A DNA stretch of 64,000 nucleotides from Apricaphanius iberus (Eukaryota; Chordata; Actinopteri; Cyprinodontiformes; Aphaniidae), in contig JAPXFQ010000338.1 in the NCBI GenBank assembly GCA_028564705.1, positions 1,860,001 to 1,924,000 of the forward strand. Reading direction: 5' to 3'. Position 1 is the first letter of the stretch, and the number at the start of each line of letters is the position of its first letter. Made by a program: the position numbers and the translations under genes. The notes under the pieces were generated by a model that did no database searches, was not told the origin of the DNA, and saw only the letters and a list, made by a program, of their open reading frames with translations. This document shows positions 37,268-56,508 of the stretch, piece after piece.

Positions 37268-40200
37268 GTAATTATTATTATTATTGTTATTGACTCTTAC
37301 ATTTTGCTTTTTTGATACCTTTCCACTTCTGTGGCTTAATTCATGTTTGTGTTTCCTGCTGCTTTGCTGCTGTTACAACCGAACTTCTCCATGTTGGACA
37401 ATAAAGGATCGTTCTATTCTATTCTATTCTTCTTTTTCCAAATTGCTCAGGTTCATATGATGGAAAGTATCTATGAACATCAATTTTCATGTTTTGACAC
37501 GTTCTCATGTTTTTAGTTGAGTTTAGGTCTGGACTTTGATTAGCCATTCTAGCATTGTGCTTTTGTAGAAATCTGAAGATTTTTGGACTTTTACGTTTCA
37601 TCTGTGTTTCTGGTTTAATTTTTTTCCTTTTTATTTAACTTTATTCTGTCTTAGTTCATTCCATAGATTCAGTTCTTAGTTTATTATTTATCTCAGTGTA
37701 TATTACCTTAGATTTTTGTTTTGTTTATTTCCCTGTCAGCCTCTTTGGTTTATTTGTGTTTAAATTTAATATTTGGGTGCTTACTCGTTGTGTTTAGGTT
37801 TCTGTAGGTTTTAGTATGTTTTTCTACTTCCTTCTAGATCTTCATAAAGTTTATGTTAATTTCAGTTATTTTTTCCCCCTGTCATGTCTGCAACCTTATG
37901 TCAGGATCCTTTTGTCTCCGGCCTATCACTTCAAATTTCCTTCAGCTGTTTGTTATTTCCTTCACTGCTCCATTGGCAGAACTAAACTTCTGCTCCCATG
38001 TTCCTTGTCGGATTTTCCCTCTTGGTCACCCCTTAGTTCCACGTTTCCTGTTTCTCACCCGCAAGTATTTACATATAAATGTTTTTTTTTTAAATACACC
38101 ATAAGATTACCACATTCATGTGTGCGCTTTGGTTCATTTCCCATGTACTTCATGGCAGCTCCAGTCACTTTCACAGCCTCTAATAGATTTTTCTCTAGCA
38201 TTGACCTGTATTTATCAAGTCAGAACAGATGCCATTTGCCTGCTGAAGAAAGTATCCCCACAGCATGATGTGGGGATACTGGTGGGGAACTGACCACCAG
38301 GTTTCACAGAATGATGTTGCATTTATTTTCAATCCACAAAAAGCATTTTGCATGTAGGGCAAGAAAATGTACTTTGATCATATCTGAACTGTTTAAATGA
38401 AGGAATGTCCCCCCTACATGGCTTTTATCAGGACTTACAGCTTTCTTTACCAAATACTTTCAAGAAACAACTTAACAATACTGAGATTTATATACTCACA
38501 AAAAAATTAGTTTAAATGGCTTTTGAAGACAAGTGTTTGCATTAGATTTTATTTATTTATTGCTCTTTGAATTTATTTTTACTTTGGTCTACATAGAAGA
38601 GCAGTTTCCTGCAGTAAAATACAGAATTCAAATCTCAGCCTTAATTCTTTTTTTTGCATGGACTCCGCATGTTTTCTCTGTATGAATTATCTCTGGGGAC
38701 TCCTGCTTCATTTCCCAGTCCAAAATCCCGACTGGTAAGACTTTTTCATTTGTCTTTAGGTGTGTGTGCATTGTTTTGTTTTTTTCCTTTGTTGCCCAGT
38801 AATGGACTGGTAACCTGATCATGCTGCACCCCACCTCTGCCAAAATGGCAAGAAAGATAGGCATCAGTTCCCCCCACGGCCCTGCAAGGATAAGCGAGTG
38901 TAGGCAAAAGACGGAGGGAATTCTTCCAAGATGTGATTGTCAATCACATTAAAATCCAGATCAAATAAATGCAATTATGTGATTGTAATGTGAAAAAATG
39001 TGAACAAATTCAAGTGGCAATATATGCTTTTGCATGGGAGAGTATATCAATAAAAAAATAAAATGCAAAGGCATGAACATTATCCTGTATTTCTGCCTAA
39101 AGTTCATCCGTCAGTATTTTAACTAGTTTAGCACTTTGCTCTGAGCCTTTTTGCTTTCGTTTTCCCAGTAAATCCAACGCCCACTCTGTTCCCCAGAGAA
39201 CTGCCTCTGTAGCACTCACCATGTGCTTCACTGCTGAGAGAACCTGGGAAAACACCAGCTTGCTTTCAAGGTCCGACAGGCGCCCCCTGGTGTTGATCCT
39301 GGAGAACAGCTCCCCTCCGCTGGCATACTCCATCACCAGGTAAAGCCTCTTGAGAGTTTCCACCACCTCATACAGGCGGACTATATTAGGATGGGAAAGC
39401 CTCTCAATGCAGGTGATCTCAGAGGCAAAGAGAACTTTGGCCTGTTTGTTTAGACGCTCCTTATCCAGGACTTTCACTGCCACTCTCTCTATCAAACAAA
39501 GACACACAGAGAAAGGCTGTCAAATAAAAACAAAACAAAAACAGACTTCTCTTAAACTGCATAGTCCTGAATATCAAATTTATCATCCCCCCATGCTTTA
39601 ATCTAGCCCTTCACAACCACGCTGCCCTGCCATGTGACAAAAAAAGCGGACAAGGATGATGGATTAGTTATGAGCCGGCTGATGAGATTAGTCATATTTT
39701 CTGACATGTGGAATGACCCTGAATGATGGAAGTATGTCTCCTTGAGCACAGGTGGATGTCTATGCATTCAGGTGTTCCATGGTTTTCATCAAAAACGTGG
39801 CTTCAAACACTGAGCAGAAAAAAACATCTAAAAAATGTAGTCACAGGAGAAAGAAATGAAAAATTAAAAGCCCTCTTTGCATAAGACTGAACAGTTGTAC
39901 TTGGATGCAAAATATCTTTCAGTCAGTTGATTATAAAATGGACATTACACATTGCAGGTTTAACATATTGTATAAAATAGCTAATATTAAACAAAATTCA
40001 ATTCTATACTTATGACACATATGATTAATATCACATTTGAAATATTTTATTACATATTAATATTTCAGTACAATGTGAATTTATTTAACGCTTGTGTCCT
40101 TATATTCACTATTTTTTGGAGAACTTACACTTTGATTGGTTAGTTCCTTATCAGTGACATGATGAGCAACTTATTCCAATACTTTAAACTTATATTATAA

Positions 40201-40868
40201 CTTTGAGACTTGTTGTTTCCTAGATGGGGGCACATTTCTCTTAGCCTCTCTTTTAAAAATGTGAAAGACGAGGGAACGTGCCATTTAAGGAAGTCAAATA
40301 TGTGATGTGCCTAATAAATGGGGACATAACATGAAAATAGTTGCTTGACAACAGGGAGAGTAATAATTAAAAAAGATTAGAATAACGGTGACAATGGCAA
40401 ATAAGATTGGATGGTTAGAAGCCTACATACAGTAACAACCCTTTATCTTTCACATTTAATCTTTTCCAGTGTGTTGCTAAATGTGTAAGATGTGGTATGT
40501 TGTACGAACCCTTTATATGTGCATCAGAAATGCGAATAGAGCTATTCATTTATAACATAAAGGAATTTAAATCAAATCATCCGAAAACTCACCTTTCGTC
40601 AGGTCATGTATTCCCAGTCTAACCTGAGAAAAGTTACCAGAGCCAATTTCTCCCTTCAGCTGGTAGAATCCCACCCGCCGTCCGAATATCAGATCATCCA
40701 TCACCCTGTCTGAATGGGTCATATTATACATGGCCTTTTCGAAGGCTGTCCTCTGCAGCGACTCTTCTTCCTCTGTTACCCTGTTGTTTCTCTCCACTTT
40801 GATGTTCTCCTTTGGTGATTTCAAAATTCCAATTTCTTCATGATGAGTACTTGACTGTAAATCAGAAC
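35559..40868 (-). CDS. nim1k: NIM1-like serine/threonine protein kinase (5' codon(s) missing)
   Basis: Three minus-strand exons join in phase: 40868-40593, 39488-39220 and 36314-35559 (stop TAG), giving 433 residues plus a start exon not found; as I recall human NIM1K is 436 residues. Kinase motifs in order: [11 protein letters not shown] glycine loop, VAVKVLDK (ATP lysine), [34 protein letters not shown] catalytic loop, [22 protein letters not shown] activation segment, and [13 protein letters not shown]. The [11 protein letters not shown] and SAVKHM context is that of NIM1, an AMPK-related kinase activated by LKB1 through the activation-loop threonine. After the kinase domain comes a conserved ALEDLGI and [18 protein letters not shown] tail ending in CVIM, a CaaX prenylation box. 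Exon 40868 begins at codon position 2, so a short upstream coding exon is needed. It is transcribed away from pnhd. Confidence 0.9.
37030..38480 (-). mobile_element. Tc1-like element with two nested insertions
   Basis: The plus strand carries in order: tatcacattacaacccgaaa with cctcaatgcgctccaataca, then gaatgtctctaccagctttg (37170), a break, ggtctggactttgattagcc (37528), a second break, gattTTTCTCTAGCATTGACCTG-like sequence (38188), then tgctgaagaa with the catgatg motif (38241). This is the usual order of the antisense side of the fish Tc1-like family. The first break holds (ATT)n and a LINE 3' tail (37219-37435); the second holds about 0.55 kb of other repeat. It sits in an intron of the NIM1-like kinase. 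Confidence 0.6.
37219..37435 (+). repeat. (CTT/ATT)n run and LINE 3' tail with (TTCTA)n
   Basis: A (TTC) and (ATT) microsatellite (37219-37291) is followed by tttcctgctgctttgctgct and aataaaggatcgttctattc with a short TTCTA tail, the 3' terminus of a common fish LINE-type repeat. It interrupts a Tc1-like element. Confidence 0.65.
38630..38890 (-). repeat. Interspersed fish repeat fragment, inverted
   Basis: Reverse-oriented phrases of the family at 23283-23575: gcatggactccgcatgtttt, ggggactcctgcttcatttc, ttgcccagtaatggactggt and caccccacctctgccaaaat. It lies in the same kinase intron. Confidence 0.6.
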
Positions 40869-41392
40869 CTGACAATGAGAAAAAAGAAGTGAGATGATGT
40901 CAAAAATATTCTAACTGCAAGAATTTATCATGTAAACCTTCTTCAATTTACATCATGCATGAAAACAAGAGGTGTCTATACTTACATGTCTTCCCTTTTG
41001 TTTTCTTTTTGCTCCTCTCTGTGTTGATTGCATTATTTCTGTTCTTCAAATACATGATTCCAATCCAGATGTGTGCACACTATTTTCCTAATTGTAAGTA
41101 AACACAGTGGCTTGGAAGTGCAAAGAAAAATAATTTTCAATAACCAGAAATAAAGTACAAGGCTGACTGGAAAAACGTAGAGCATGGATGAAAAAAAACA
41201 ACAACTTGAAAAAGTGTTTCTTAGAAAGTCTTCCCTCCCAGTAGATGCGCTTGTGCACTGGCACCCTTTCACAAGCTCTGTCTGAAATTGTCTGATGGTT
41301 TATAATCTACAACTTCTACATAATGCCCTATAATCCCCTCCAGTGTTGGCCTCCTTCCATGGAGACAGACATCACATAGCTTTTAGAGGCCC

Positions 41393-42000
41393 CATATATA
41401 TATATATATATATACACATATATATATAAATATATATATACATAATTTGAGGCTCCTGTGCAGTATCTTTGCTGTTCCAAGTACTGCACTTTTCTGGACT
41501 GAGATGTCTGAGGTTCATCCTGGGATCTGCTGAAACCATTCTTCCAGTTTGGGGGTCACTGCCCCAAGTGCTCCGATTACCATGGGTACTACTGTCACCT
41601 TCACCTTCCAAATCTTCTATATCTCTTGTCTGAGCCCCTGGTATGTCTCTAGTTTCTCATGTTCTTTCTTCTTGATGTTACCATCACTTGGTATTGCCAC
41701 ATCCACCACAACAGCTTTCCTCTGCTCTTTATCAACCACCACAATGTCTGGTTGGTGTACCATTACCATCCTGTCTGGATCTGGATATTTGCTTGGTCCT
41801 TCTCCACCACCTTTGGAGGTGTTTCCCATTTTGACCTAGGGTTTTCCAGCCCATATTCTGCACAGATGATTCTGTATACTATGCCAGCCACTTGGTTATA
41901 ACCTTTTCATGTATGCTTTCACTGCTAGCATTTTACACCCTGCTGTTTTGTGCTGGATTGTCTGTTATATTCAGAATGTGCTGGCGGGGCGAGAAGCACT
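41393..42000 (-). pseudogene. C-terminal fragment of a LINE-type protein
   Basis: The minus strand at 41829-41617 reads MGNTSKGGGEGP, then PDIVVVDKEQRKAVVVDVAI and KKKEHEKLETYQGLRQEI. After a frame change it continues as KVKVTVVPMVIGALGAVTP, KLEEWFQQIPG, a stop, and SVQKSAVLGTAKILHRSLKL. I recall this block at the C-terminus of retrotransposon proteins in fish and other animals (PDIVVVDK is a nuclease-like motif of the restriction-type endonuclease LINEs). It ends in a (TA)n-rich run at 41393-41442. Confidence 0.65.
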
Positions 42001-42009
42001 GTCCCGGCC

Positions 42010-43880
42010 AGCTCAGGACATAGATCTACGGTAATAGGACTGCTTTAGGGAATCTAATTGTTGATCATCCAGTCATCATCATGGGACAGGAAATCTCAAA
42101 ACAATCCCATCATACCAAATGAATTACTTTATCAAGCCATTTATTCATTTCTGTTTTTATAATCAGCTTTGACAGCATTTGTCCTCCATAAATGGGCAGT
42201 ACTGAGGTTCACACCAAAGTGTATGAAAATCAGAAAAAAAAGAGGTTGTTAAAACTGTTAACATGGCCTATTTTAATCTTTTATGTTGTTAAATTCAACA
42301 TGTTGCAAACGACAAGAAGAATTTGTTAATTATACTGTATGCTCCCTTTAGCTCAACCAGAACCTTCAAAGGTGAGCATATAGGCCTTTTTGTGACCGGG
42401 TCACCCAGCAGTTTAGTGACCCAGACACTGACCGTGATACTAGACAGTCGGCACAAACACGCAGATGCCCACTCCCTATCAGCTTCAGCAACCTCTGCTG
42501 TAATCGAGACTGGACACAGGATTACCTCTGGAAAACGTGGTGTATAAACTGCTTGCTCATGTCGCAGGTGACTCCATATAATCCATGCTCAGTAAAGCTC
42601 TTTGCACGTGCAATACTAAGGGAAAAGGCTCTTATGAAGAGAGGATCACCTCAGGAGAAAATACTTAGTTGTGAATGTGAATAGAAAATCATTCCACAGC
42701 CTTTTCTGTATTTACTGTATTGACAACCCTGCAAATTATTTGTAACCTTACATTTATACAGCGGTAGAATAATCTCACTGAAAAAATAAAACCTTAAAAT
42801 TTAATACAGTAGAGGTTAATTGAATACAGAAAAGAGATCTTTCTAGATAGTCCGGGGTCCTCTCTCATGTTATCGCCTGACTTTAGGCCTGAGTACTGGG
42901 ATGGAAATGGGAAATTAAGCTTTTTGTGAAAGTTCTAATGGTGACCCACTTTTCAGCTGCACCAGTATTTTAATCAACATTCCCTGGCGAGTCAAATAAT
43001 TTATGGTGCTATGAACTCTTGTAACTCTTGTATGTTTTTTTTGGAAGAACTTTAGTTCCACAGCATGATGGATTCCTCACTGTACTTAACATTCGGTGCT
43101 TTTATATCTGCAAACATGAACGCAACCGTTTCATCATAAAGTCCAAGGAGATCAGACACATGACAAGTCAGGGAAACAGATGAGAAGTATGATGATGTTA
43201 CAAAACCATGTTGAACTATTAACTGTGGCTATTAACTACTAAAGGAAGCAGCATCCCTTTTATTCAAGATGCCTGATGCCTAATTTAAAGCTGATCTGTT
43301 GATCTGTTTTAAAATTGGGCGATCAGATCAACACATTAAATAAGCGTTGGTCAGGTCTCAGTTATAAATCTGAAAAATTCTAATATCACAATGCAGCTTT
43401 TAACATATTTATGTTAAATGGGACTGTAAATATTTAACATATTTATGTTAAAGCATATTTTCACATAGAAATGAATCAGAAAATAATTTCTACTTAAAAC
43501 GTATTTTTAAATAGGCTACTTTAAAAAAAAATCCTCGTGGCAAAACAATGCCTGCTTCCCAAAATCTGCAGAAAAACTTACATATATTTCTTCTATAAAC
43601 ATTTCAGTCTTTTAAAACTACTTCTTACTGAAATCTTAAAATGAATGTTAACTATATTATCTTTTTTCCACTCTTAAAACTACTTGTATTCTGGTATTTT
43701 CAGGATTTTAGCAGGTTTTATATACCTGTGTTGTGACATAGCTCCACACTTTCTAAAATGTTATAAAATGATCTTCTTCCCCCTCTAATTGGGTCAGTTT
43801 TTGTAAAGATTTTTTTTCTTCTCAAGCCTGAAATATTTTTATCACACATTAACTTAGGTGTTTATGTATGTTTATATATA
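42010..43880. other. Upstream region between the kinase and pnhd; no gene assigned
   Basis: Probably holds the missing first exon and promoter of the NIM1-like kinase, but no ATG exon with a matching donor phase was found. A GC-richer block at 42340-42640 is unexplained. The remainder is AT-rich. Confidence 0.35.
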
Positions 43881-43899
43881 ATTATATGTATGTATTTCT

Positions 43900-43923
43900 G
43901 TATGTATGTATGTATGTATGTAT
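43900..43923. repeat. (TATG)n microsatellite
   Basis: About six tandem copies of TATG. Confidence 0.85.
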
Positions 43924-44229
43924 AATGTAACCCAGTTTATTAGGAAATAGATTGTTGGTTCTTACTGCTTCAAGCCTTGTTTCCTTTTTTCTTTAATTTT
44001 AATGTTGATTTTTAAACATATTTCATGTTTCAAATCAAATCAAATTAAAAACCATATCATGGGATTCTGACCATTTGATGGCCAATATATTGACATATAG
44101 CTAATGACATTACACACACCAATATACTCTTTTTTATTCACACACACATCTTCACCCAACAATCACTAATGAGTAATTGCAGTGTATATGCCCCTTTGTA
44201 GAAATTAGTGAAAAGGCTGATTATAATTT

Positions 44230-44562
44230 TTATTTTATTTTTTGCAAGCCTTAAATGGAGTACCGACATCCGGTGGACAAATTAAATTGTCTGTACTGGC
44301 AATTATTTTTGTTAATAGTCAACGGTGCAATAAACGTCAATATCTATGTGTCAACGGTGCAATAGACGTCAATATCTATGTGTAATTTAAGTGCAATTTC
44401 CTTTGATTTTTGATTTTATTTTTATTATTCTATCTATCCCTTTGGTATATTTTATTTATACATGTCTTGTATTTATAAATGTGTACTTTCTGTAACTTGT
44501 CGGTGCTGTGCTACTGGAAACCGAATTTCCCAGAGGAACCCGCCCGAGGGATTTATAAAGTT

Positions 44563-44563
<1 letters not shown>
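44230..44563 (+). repeat. LINE-type 3' end leading into a microsatellite, with a 32-bp tandem duplication
   Basis: The block ending in tttcccagaggaacccgccc and gagggatttataaagtttta is the 3' terminus of a widespread fish repeat that normally ends in (TCTA)n. Inside it, a unit starting gtcaacggtgcaata is present twice in tandem (44318-44349 and 44350-44382), differing at one base. Confidence 0.65.
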
Positions 44564-44639
<76 letters not shown>

Positions 44640-44680
44640 GATCGATCGATCGATCGATCGATCGATCGATCGATCGATCG

Positions 44681-44737
<57 letters not shown>
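44564..44737. repeat. Compound (TATC)n-(ATCG)n-(TATC)n microsatellite
   Basis: About 174 bases. TATC units flank a central block (about 44637-44682) in which every unit is ATCG, a self-complementary repeat carrying a CpG in each unit. Confidence 0.97.
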
Positions 44738-45431
44738 AAAAAACAACACAATAACTTGTTCTAGAAAACAAATCTTCTCAGAAACAAACGCATTATTTAT
44801 GTTAAATAAAGGTTGCATCAAAATTATTTTCCAAATAGACTTTTTTTGTCTTTTGTAAAAAATGTGGTATTTTTTTTTGTTTTTGTAGCCTAGCCACTTT
44901 AGGCTAATATAAGGAAATGAGATGTTATTTCTAAACAAACAAATAAACAAAATTTGAGGATCTCAAGATTTATTTAGCAGAGCCAAAAAGACTGGAAAAT
45001 AAAAATGCCATATGGCACCATTTTTCGCTTGGATCTCTTTGGGGGTAAGCTCTGACTCATATCTGACAATGATATAAATGGCATAAAATAAATGTTTTTT
45101 GTGCTCGTTCTCTATATAATCCATCATAATTTACACATCAACTCAAATATCATTCCTGTGGATCTTGAGAATGTACAATTTGTAGAGTTTGATTCAGGGC
45201 ATTAAACTATCCACAGAGTGCAGATAAAGGGAAAAAAAGCAGAGATTTCTGAAAGGTCTAAGGGGAGCTGGCCATTTGGTGTCATGTTGAATAAACACAA
45301 AGGTGCTGGAGTTTTCTGAAGGTGAGGATCAGGCTGCCCCCCCTGCTGTTCCTGTTTATGTGTTTAGACCCGGTTTTGTTTTAAGTTAGAGGTGCTAAAC
45401 TACTTCCCCCTGAGATAAAAGATGATTGATA

Positions 45432-45594
45432 CCTTTGAGGGTGACTCCTTCAATGGCTCTTGGCCTTTTTAAGCCCCTTCATTAGTGGGAGCTCAGGTCT
45501 GGTCAGCATATTTGATCCTCTGTGGTTCCCTCTGCTGCAAATACAAAACCCCCAAACAAACAGAAAAACAGAGACGCTGAGATCCCCCTTTGAA
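45432..45594 (+). promoter_or_regulatory. Two CTTTGA (TCF/LEF-like) motifs upstream of pnhd
   Basis: CCTTTGA at 45432-45438 and CTTTGAA at 45588-45594 lie 300 and 140 bases before the pnhd start codon and match the TCF/LEF core. Pinhead is linked to Wnt signalling in frog embryos, which makes the sites plausible. Such motifs occur often by chance, and no TATA box is evident. Confidence 0.25.
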
Positions 45595-45734
45595 GTGGCC
45601 TCTGCATTGTAAGGCATTCAGCATGGAAATTTGATTAGCTCTCCCTTCTTTGGCCTCTGAAGACTCACTTCTGGGTACAAATATCAGAGGCACAAGTGAG
45701 CAGGACAGCATTGAGGAGCACATTCAGATGAGTC

Positions 45735-52936
<7,202 letters not shown>

Positions 52937-53067
52937 ACACAGCTCCCTCCGCTTGAAAACAGCTTCCCTATGGCCACTAATAACTTTCGTAGACTGACCA
53001 AATTCTTGTCAAAATCTTAAGCTTTTCTTGTTTTATATGTAATATATCTATAAGTGAACATTTTGTA

Positions 53068-53073
53068 AATAAA
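53068..53073 (+). terminator. Polyadenylation signal of pnhd
   Basis: AATAAA about 130 bases after the stop codon, within tgtaaataaaggtgc. It is followed by T-rich sequence. Confidence 0.6.
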
Positions 53074-54204
53074 GGTGCAAAAACAAGATGCTAACTTGTT
53101 ATTGTTTGTTACTTGTATGTAAAATTTGGGTAATTGTCTGTTTTTGTTATTTTTTCTTTTCATGTAAATAATTAGAACTAACTAAATAAAAACACTCACT
53201 TAGAGACGCAGTGATTAGGCTTCTTCTGGCTGATATCAGTTTGTGGTGTTCTTTGAGGTCTGGCCTGCCCAATCATGTCTCATTTTATTCTCACGATTAT
53301 ATCGCATAAAAGATGAAAATGTGTAGGTTCTTCAATAGAGGCAGCAGTTTTGAACAAAAAATGAAGGAATTACTGGAATCTAAGACTGAAAATCTGATTT
53401 TAATCATAATCAAGCATGCTTGTGGTTTCATGTGTTTAGAGCATAAAAATATAGTAGTTCATGTGCTTGATCTATCGATAAAAAATATTGTATTATTTAA
53501 ATTATAAGCACAACAGATCAAGGAATTTTTTTTGGGTTATATTTAATCTATGGATTAAATACTATTGAAAGACCAGCAGCAACCTTTAGGGTTTGTCTGA
53601 AAAACAGCAATTGGTTCATTAGTCTGCCCACCTAAGCCTTCAATATAGAGGTTCATGAAATTTTAAAAGAATATGTGCAGTCATATTGGAAAAGAACTAA
53701 AGAAGAGAGACTAAATTGTAAATGTTGCTTTGGAATGACACATGCAAGTCATTAAAGCCTTCTCTTTTTGATACGGACTTGTGAAACAACACCTCTCTGT
53801 CACAGCTTTCTGTTTCTACTACAGTAAAATGTTTTATGGCTTGTCTGCAAGGTGTCATGACTAGGACAAAAGCTTTGATCTGTTAAATGTGTATTATAGT
53901 ACTGGAGACACATTTTTACAACTTCAGCGCATCTTTGGGGTTATATAATCTTAACAGTCAGCTTCAATCCAAAAATGTTAAGAGCTAATGTCATTTTGGA
54001 GGGTGCACATTCATACTTAATAAATTAGAATATTTGTTTCAGTGACTCAAGTCAATAGCAAAAGATTACATAGATTAATTGCACAAAGACTTATGCAATA
54101 AAGTTTTTATTTCTATTAATTTTGAGGATTTTCTGCTTTCAGCTAATGAAAACATGATAATTAAGATTAGAACATCGATACACAAATGCAGGCTTAATGA
54201 AAAG

Positions 54205-54300
<96 letters not shown>
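54205..54300. repeat. (TATC)n microsatellite
   Basis: About 24 perfect copies of TATC. It is the same repeat as at 51261-51370 but on the opposite strand. Confidence 0.97.
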
Positions 54301-55422
54301 CTTCACAGGAGCAGATAAATGTGATCTCTCTTTCTCGAAGGGCCAATTCTTCTTCTTGCAGCTTTATTACGTATACAATTTTACATGGTTCTCTGCTACA
54401 ATGCTCCCTTTCTTTATTTTCACATATGGAAAAAAAGGAGTTCATGAACCTGTGTTTTTACATAAGAATGCCTGTTCAGTGTAGAATTATCCAGTTCAGG
54501 TTTGATCTGTCTAACTATTTTAATTTTAAAACTAGAGGTAAACATCTGCAGTCCATAAAACAGGACATTTGCAGGAAACATTTCCCAGGGATGTGTCCTG
54601 TCCAGAGATCCATACTGCAGCTGCAGCCAGTGCACCAAGCATCAAACCTTCCACTCTCTGCTATCGTCTGTTGAAGCCCTTTAGATAATAAAGACAACAT
54701 CACGGTTTAGCCTCGCCATTTCCTCATCTCATCATGCCCAGTACAACTGGCACAGTCCTGAAGGGTCCAGCTCCTGCAACCGGATGGAGGAGCAGCACCT
54801 AATTCTGATTGACACATGACTCCCAAACAAGATGGAGAGTATAAATGTAACTCTGAAGAAATGGCCTATCTTAAAGTCCAGGCACAGTACCATTTAGGAA
54901 GCACAGCTGCAGGGTGGGTGTTTGCTCATAGCTGTCTTCAAAAGTCTCTAGTTTTAGTTTTGAGTCTTATAGAAGTTGTTTAAATTATAGCAAATAAAAT
55001 GTTGAGTATAAAAATGACAATAGAAAACACAGAATTCGATTAGCAAAATCTTTATTGCATTTGTGAAAACTCATTCAAGGGGATTTTTGGCAGGAGACCA
55101 CAATAGATAGGGTCAAGCTTGAAAATGGCATAGCAAAACAAAACGATTCTGCACAGATCAGTGTGGGATTTGTGAAACCTTGATATGGTGGCATGAAGAC
55201 CAACATAAAAACTGTAAAAATTATTATTTGTTTTTTTTGTTTTAACAAAGTAAGTAGAGGATTCACAAATTGTATCTGGACATTCTGACATTAATGTAAT
55301 CTGTTCAGATTCTGTGATTTTCAAGATGGATTCCATGTCAGGAGATCTCAAGTCAATAAAAGTTTTTAAACCTACCTTTTTGGAGTTTTTATATTCTGAA
55401 TCAAGGTTTTATAGAATTCACA

Positions 55423-55472
55423 AACGATAGATTTATAACGATAAATCTATCGTTAGATTTAAACGATAGATT
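55423..55472. repeat. 14-bp perfect hairpin plus third copy of its arm
   Basis: AACGATAGATTTAT (55423-55436) and its exact reverse complement ATAAATCTATCGTT (55441-55454) are separated by AACG. Part of the arm, AACGATAGATT, recurs at 55462-55472. Confidence 0.85.
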
Positions 55473-56445
55473 GCTAGAATTTGCCATTAGTGTAGCTAAA
55501 TGATTTCCTGGTTTGACCTCTCTGGTCGTGTGGTTATTGCGCTTTATTCCATCAAGCATGGCAAAGAATCCCCCAGAAATGTGTAAAAGTCTGCTCTTTT
55601 ATTTTTTTTTATTTTTATTCAAGGTTTCAAAAATTAAAATACTGTTCTTTTAGATCATATCAGAAGTCAAGATTAATTATGTTAATGATTGCCCTGTTTA
55701 AGACCTATTCCACACTGGACCCAATCAAAGTTAAAATAAGGTTTAAAAAACCCCTAAGGATATATATATTTTCAGTGTTCACAAATTTTATTATGATTTC
55801 ACAAACTGTGTTTTCTGCAATATTTCATTAATGAAGTATAATTTTGTCAATCTGACCATTCCATGTATGTCAGATTGTGAACTAGATCAAAGTTGGAAAA
55901 TACAGCGATATATCCTTTTAGTCCTGAAACAGAAGCTTCGGATCAGATGCCAACTTCAGCCTGGGTTACCCAGCTGTAGCTCAGTGGGTCGTCATGTAAA
56001 TCTTAGCATGTGTCACCAGTGACACCAGTAGCTTTATCCAGGTAATTGGTTTCCACCTAAAACAATGCAGCCTTTATTTTAAATAAATGGATTCATTTAG
56101 GCGCAGTTGGCCACCCACAGAGTGCACGTCCGCAACTTCTGGTCCATATGCTGTCAAAACTTGATTTATTTGCACTTCCCTAATGTCAAACAGCAGATTC
56201 TTCATTAGCAGCGCACCTGCAGAAAAAAGATCCATGTTTTGCAAAAGAAGACTTTAGTTTATTTGAGCCCTCATCGCCAGACGTGAAGACAATAGGCTTG
56301 AATAAAATCTCCAATCGGGGTTCGCACCTTGTTAGCACCGCCATTAGTCTCCCTTTACATTCGCTGATTGGTGATTTACATTTGCGGCCAAATAACATCT
56401 TTACTGCTGTTTGCGGAGGCTGCAAATGGGAACTGGGCCATTTGA

Positions 56446-56452
56446 TATAAAA
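56446..56452 (+). promoter_or_regulatory. admp TATA box
   Basis: TATAAAA within gatataaaacgtggag, about 60 bases upstream of the first ATG. A start site at about 56475-56480 would give a very short 5' untranslated region. The spacing and the GC-richer context make this the likely core promoter. Confidence 0.6.
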
Positions 56453-56508
56453 CGTGGAGTCCAGGGGTCTTCAGAGTCACTCCAGCTCTGCTGCGTTCTA
56501 ACATAGCG

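Larger units (their letters stand above)
53100..56440. other. pnhd-admp intergenic region
   Basis: About 3.4 kb with no gene. It holds a TATC microsatellite (54205-54300), an inverted repeat (55423-55454) and a slightly GC-richer stretch before admp (about 56100-56440). Open frames at 54321-54674 and 55052-55351 have no family or splice support. Confidence 0.5.

Noticed and set aside
38251..38280. Perfect 12-bp hairpin (AGTATCCCCACA / TGTGGGGATACT)
   Set aside because: It lies in a known Tc1-like consensus segment, and the palindrome looks like local change in that copy rather than a separate feature.
40985..41033. Possible first coding exon of the NIM1-like kinase (minus strand, ATG CAA TCA..., donor CAT|gtaagt)
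   Set aside because: It ends in phase 0, while the next exon needs one preceding base. Joining them would run into a frameshift, so it cannot be the start exon as read.
42360..42640. GC-richer block with an open plus-strand frame upstream of the kinase
   Set aside because: No family similarity. A minus-strand ATG with a GT donor is present but ends in the wrong phase for the kinase. It may be regulatory, but nothing specific supports that.
44462..44764. Open frames with Leu-Ser-Ile-Tyr repeats (also at 54079-54484)
   Set aside because: Translated tetranucleotide repeats, open only because the unit is stop-free in those frames.
55966..56010. tRNA-like A box (TAGCTCAGTGG)
   Set aside because: No B box at the right distance and no cloverleaf, so it is neither a tRNA gene nor a clear SINE head.
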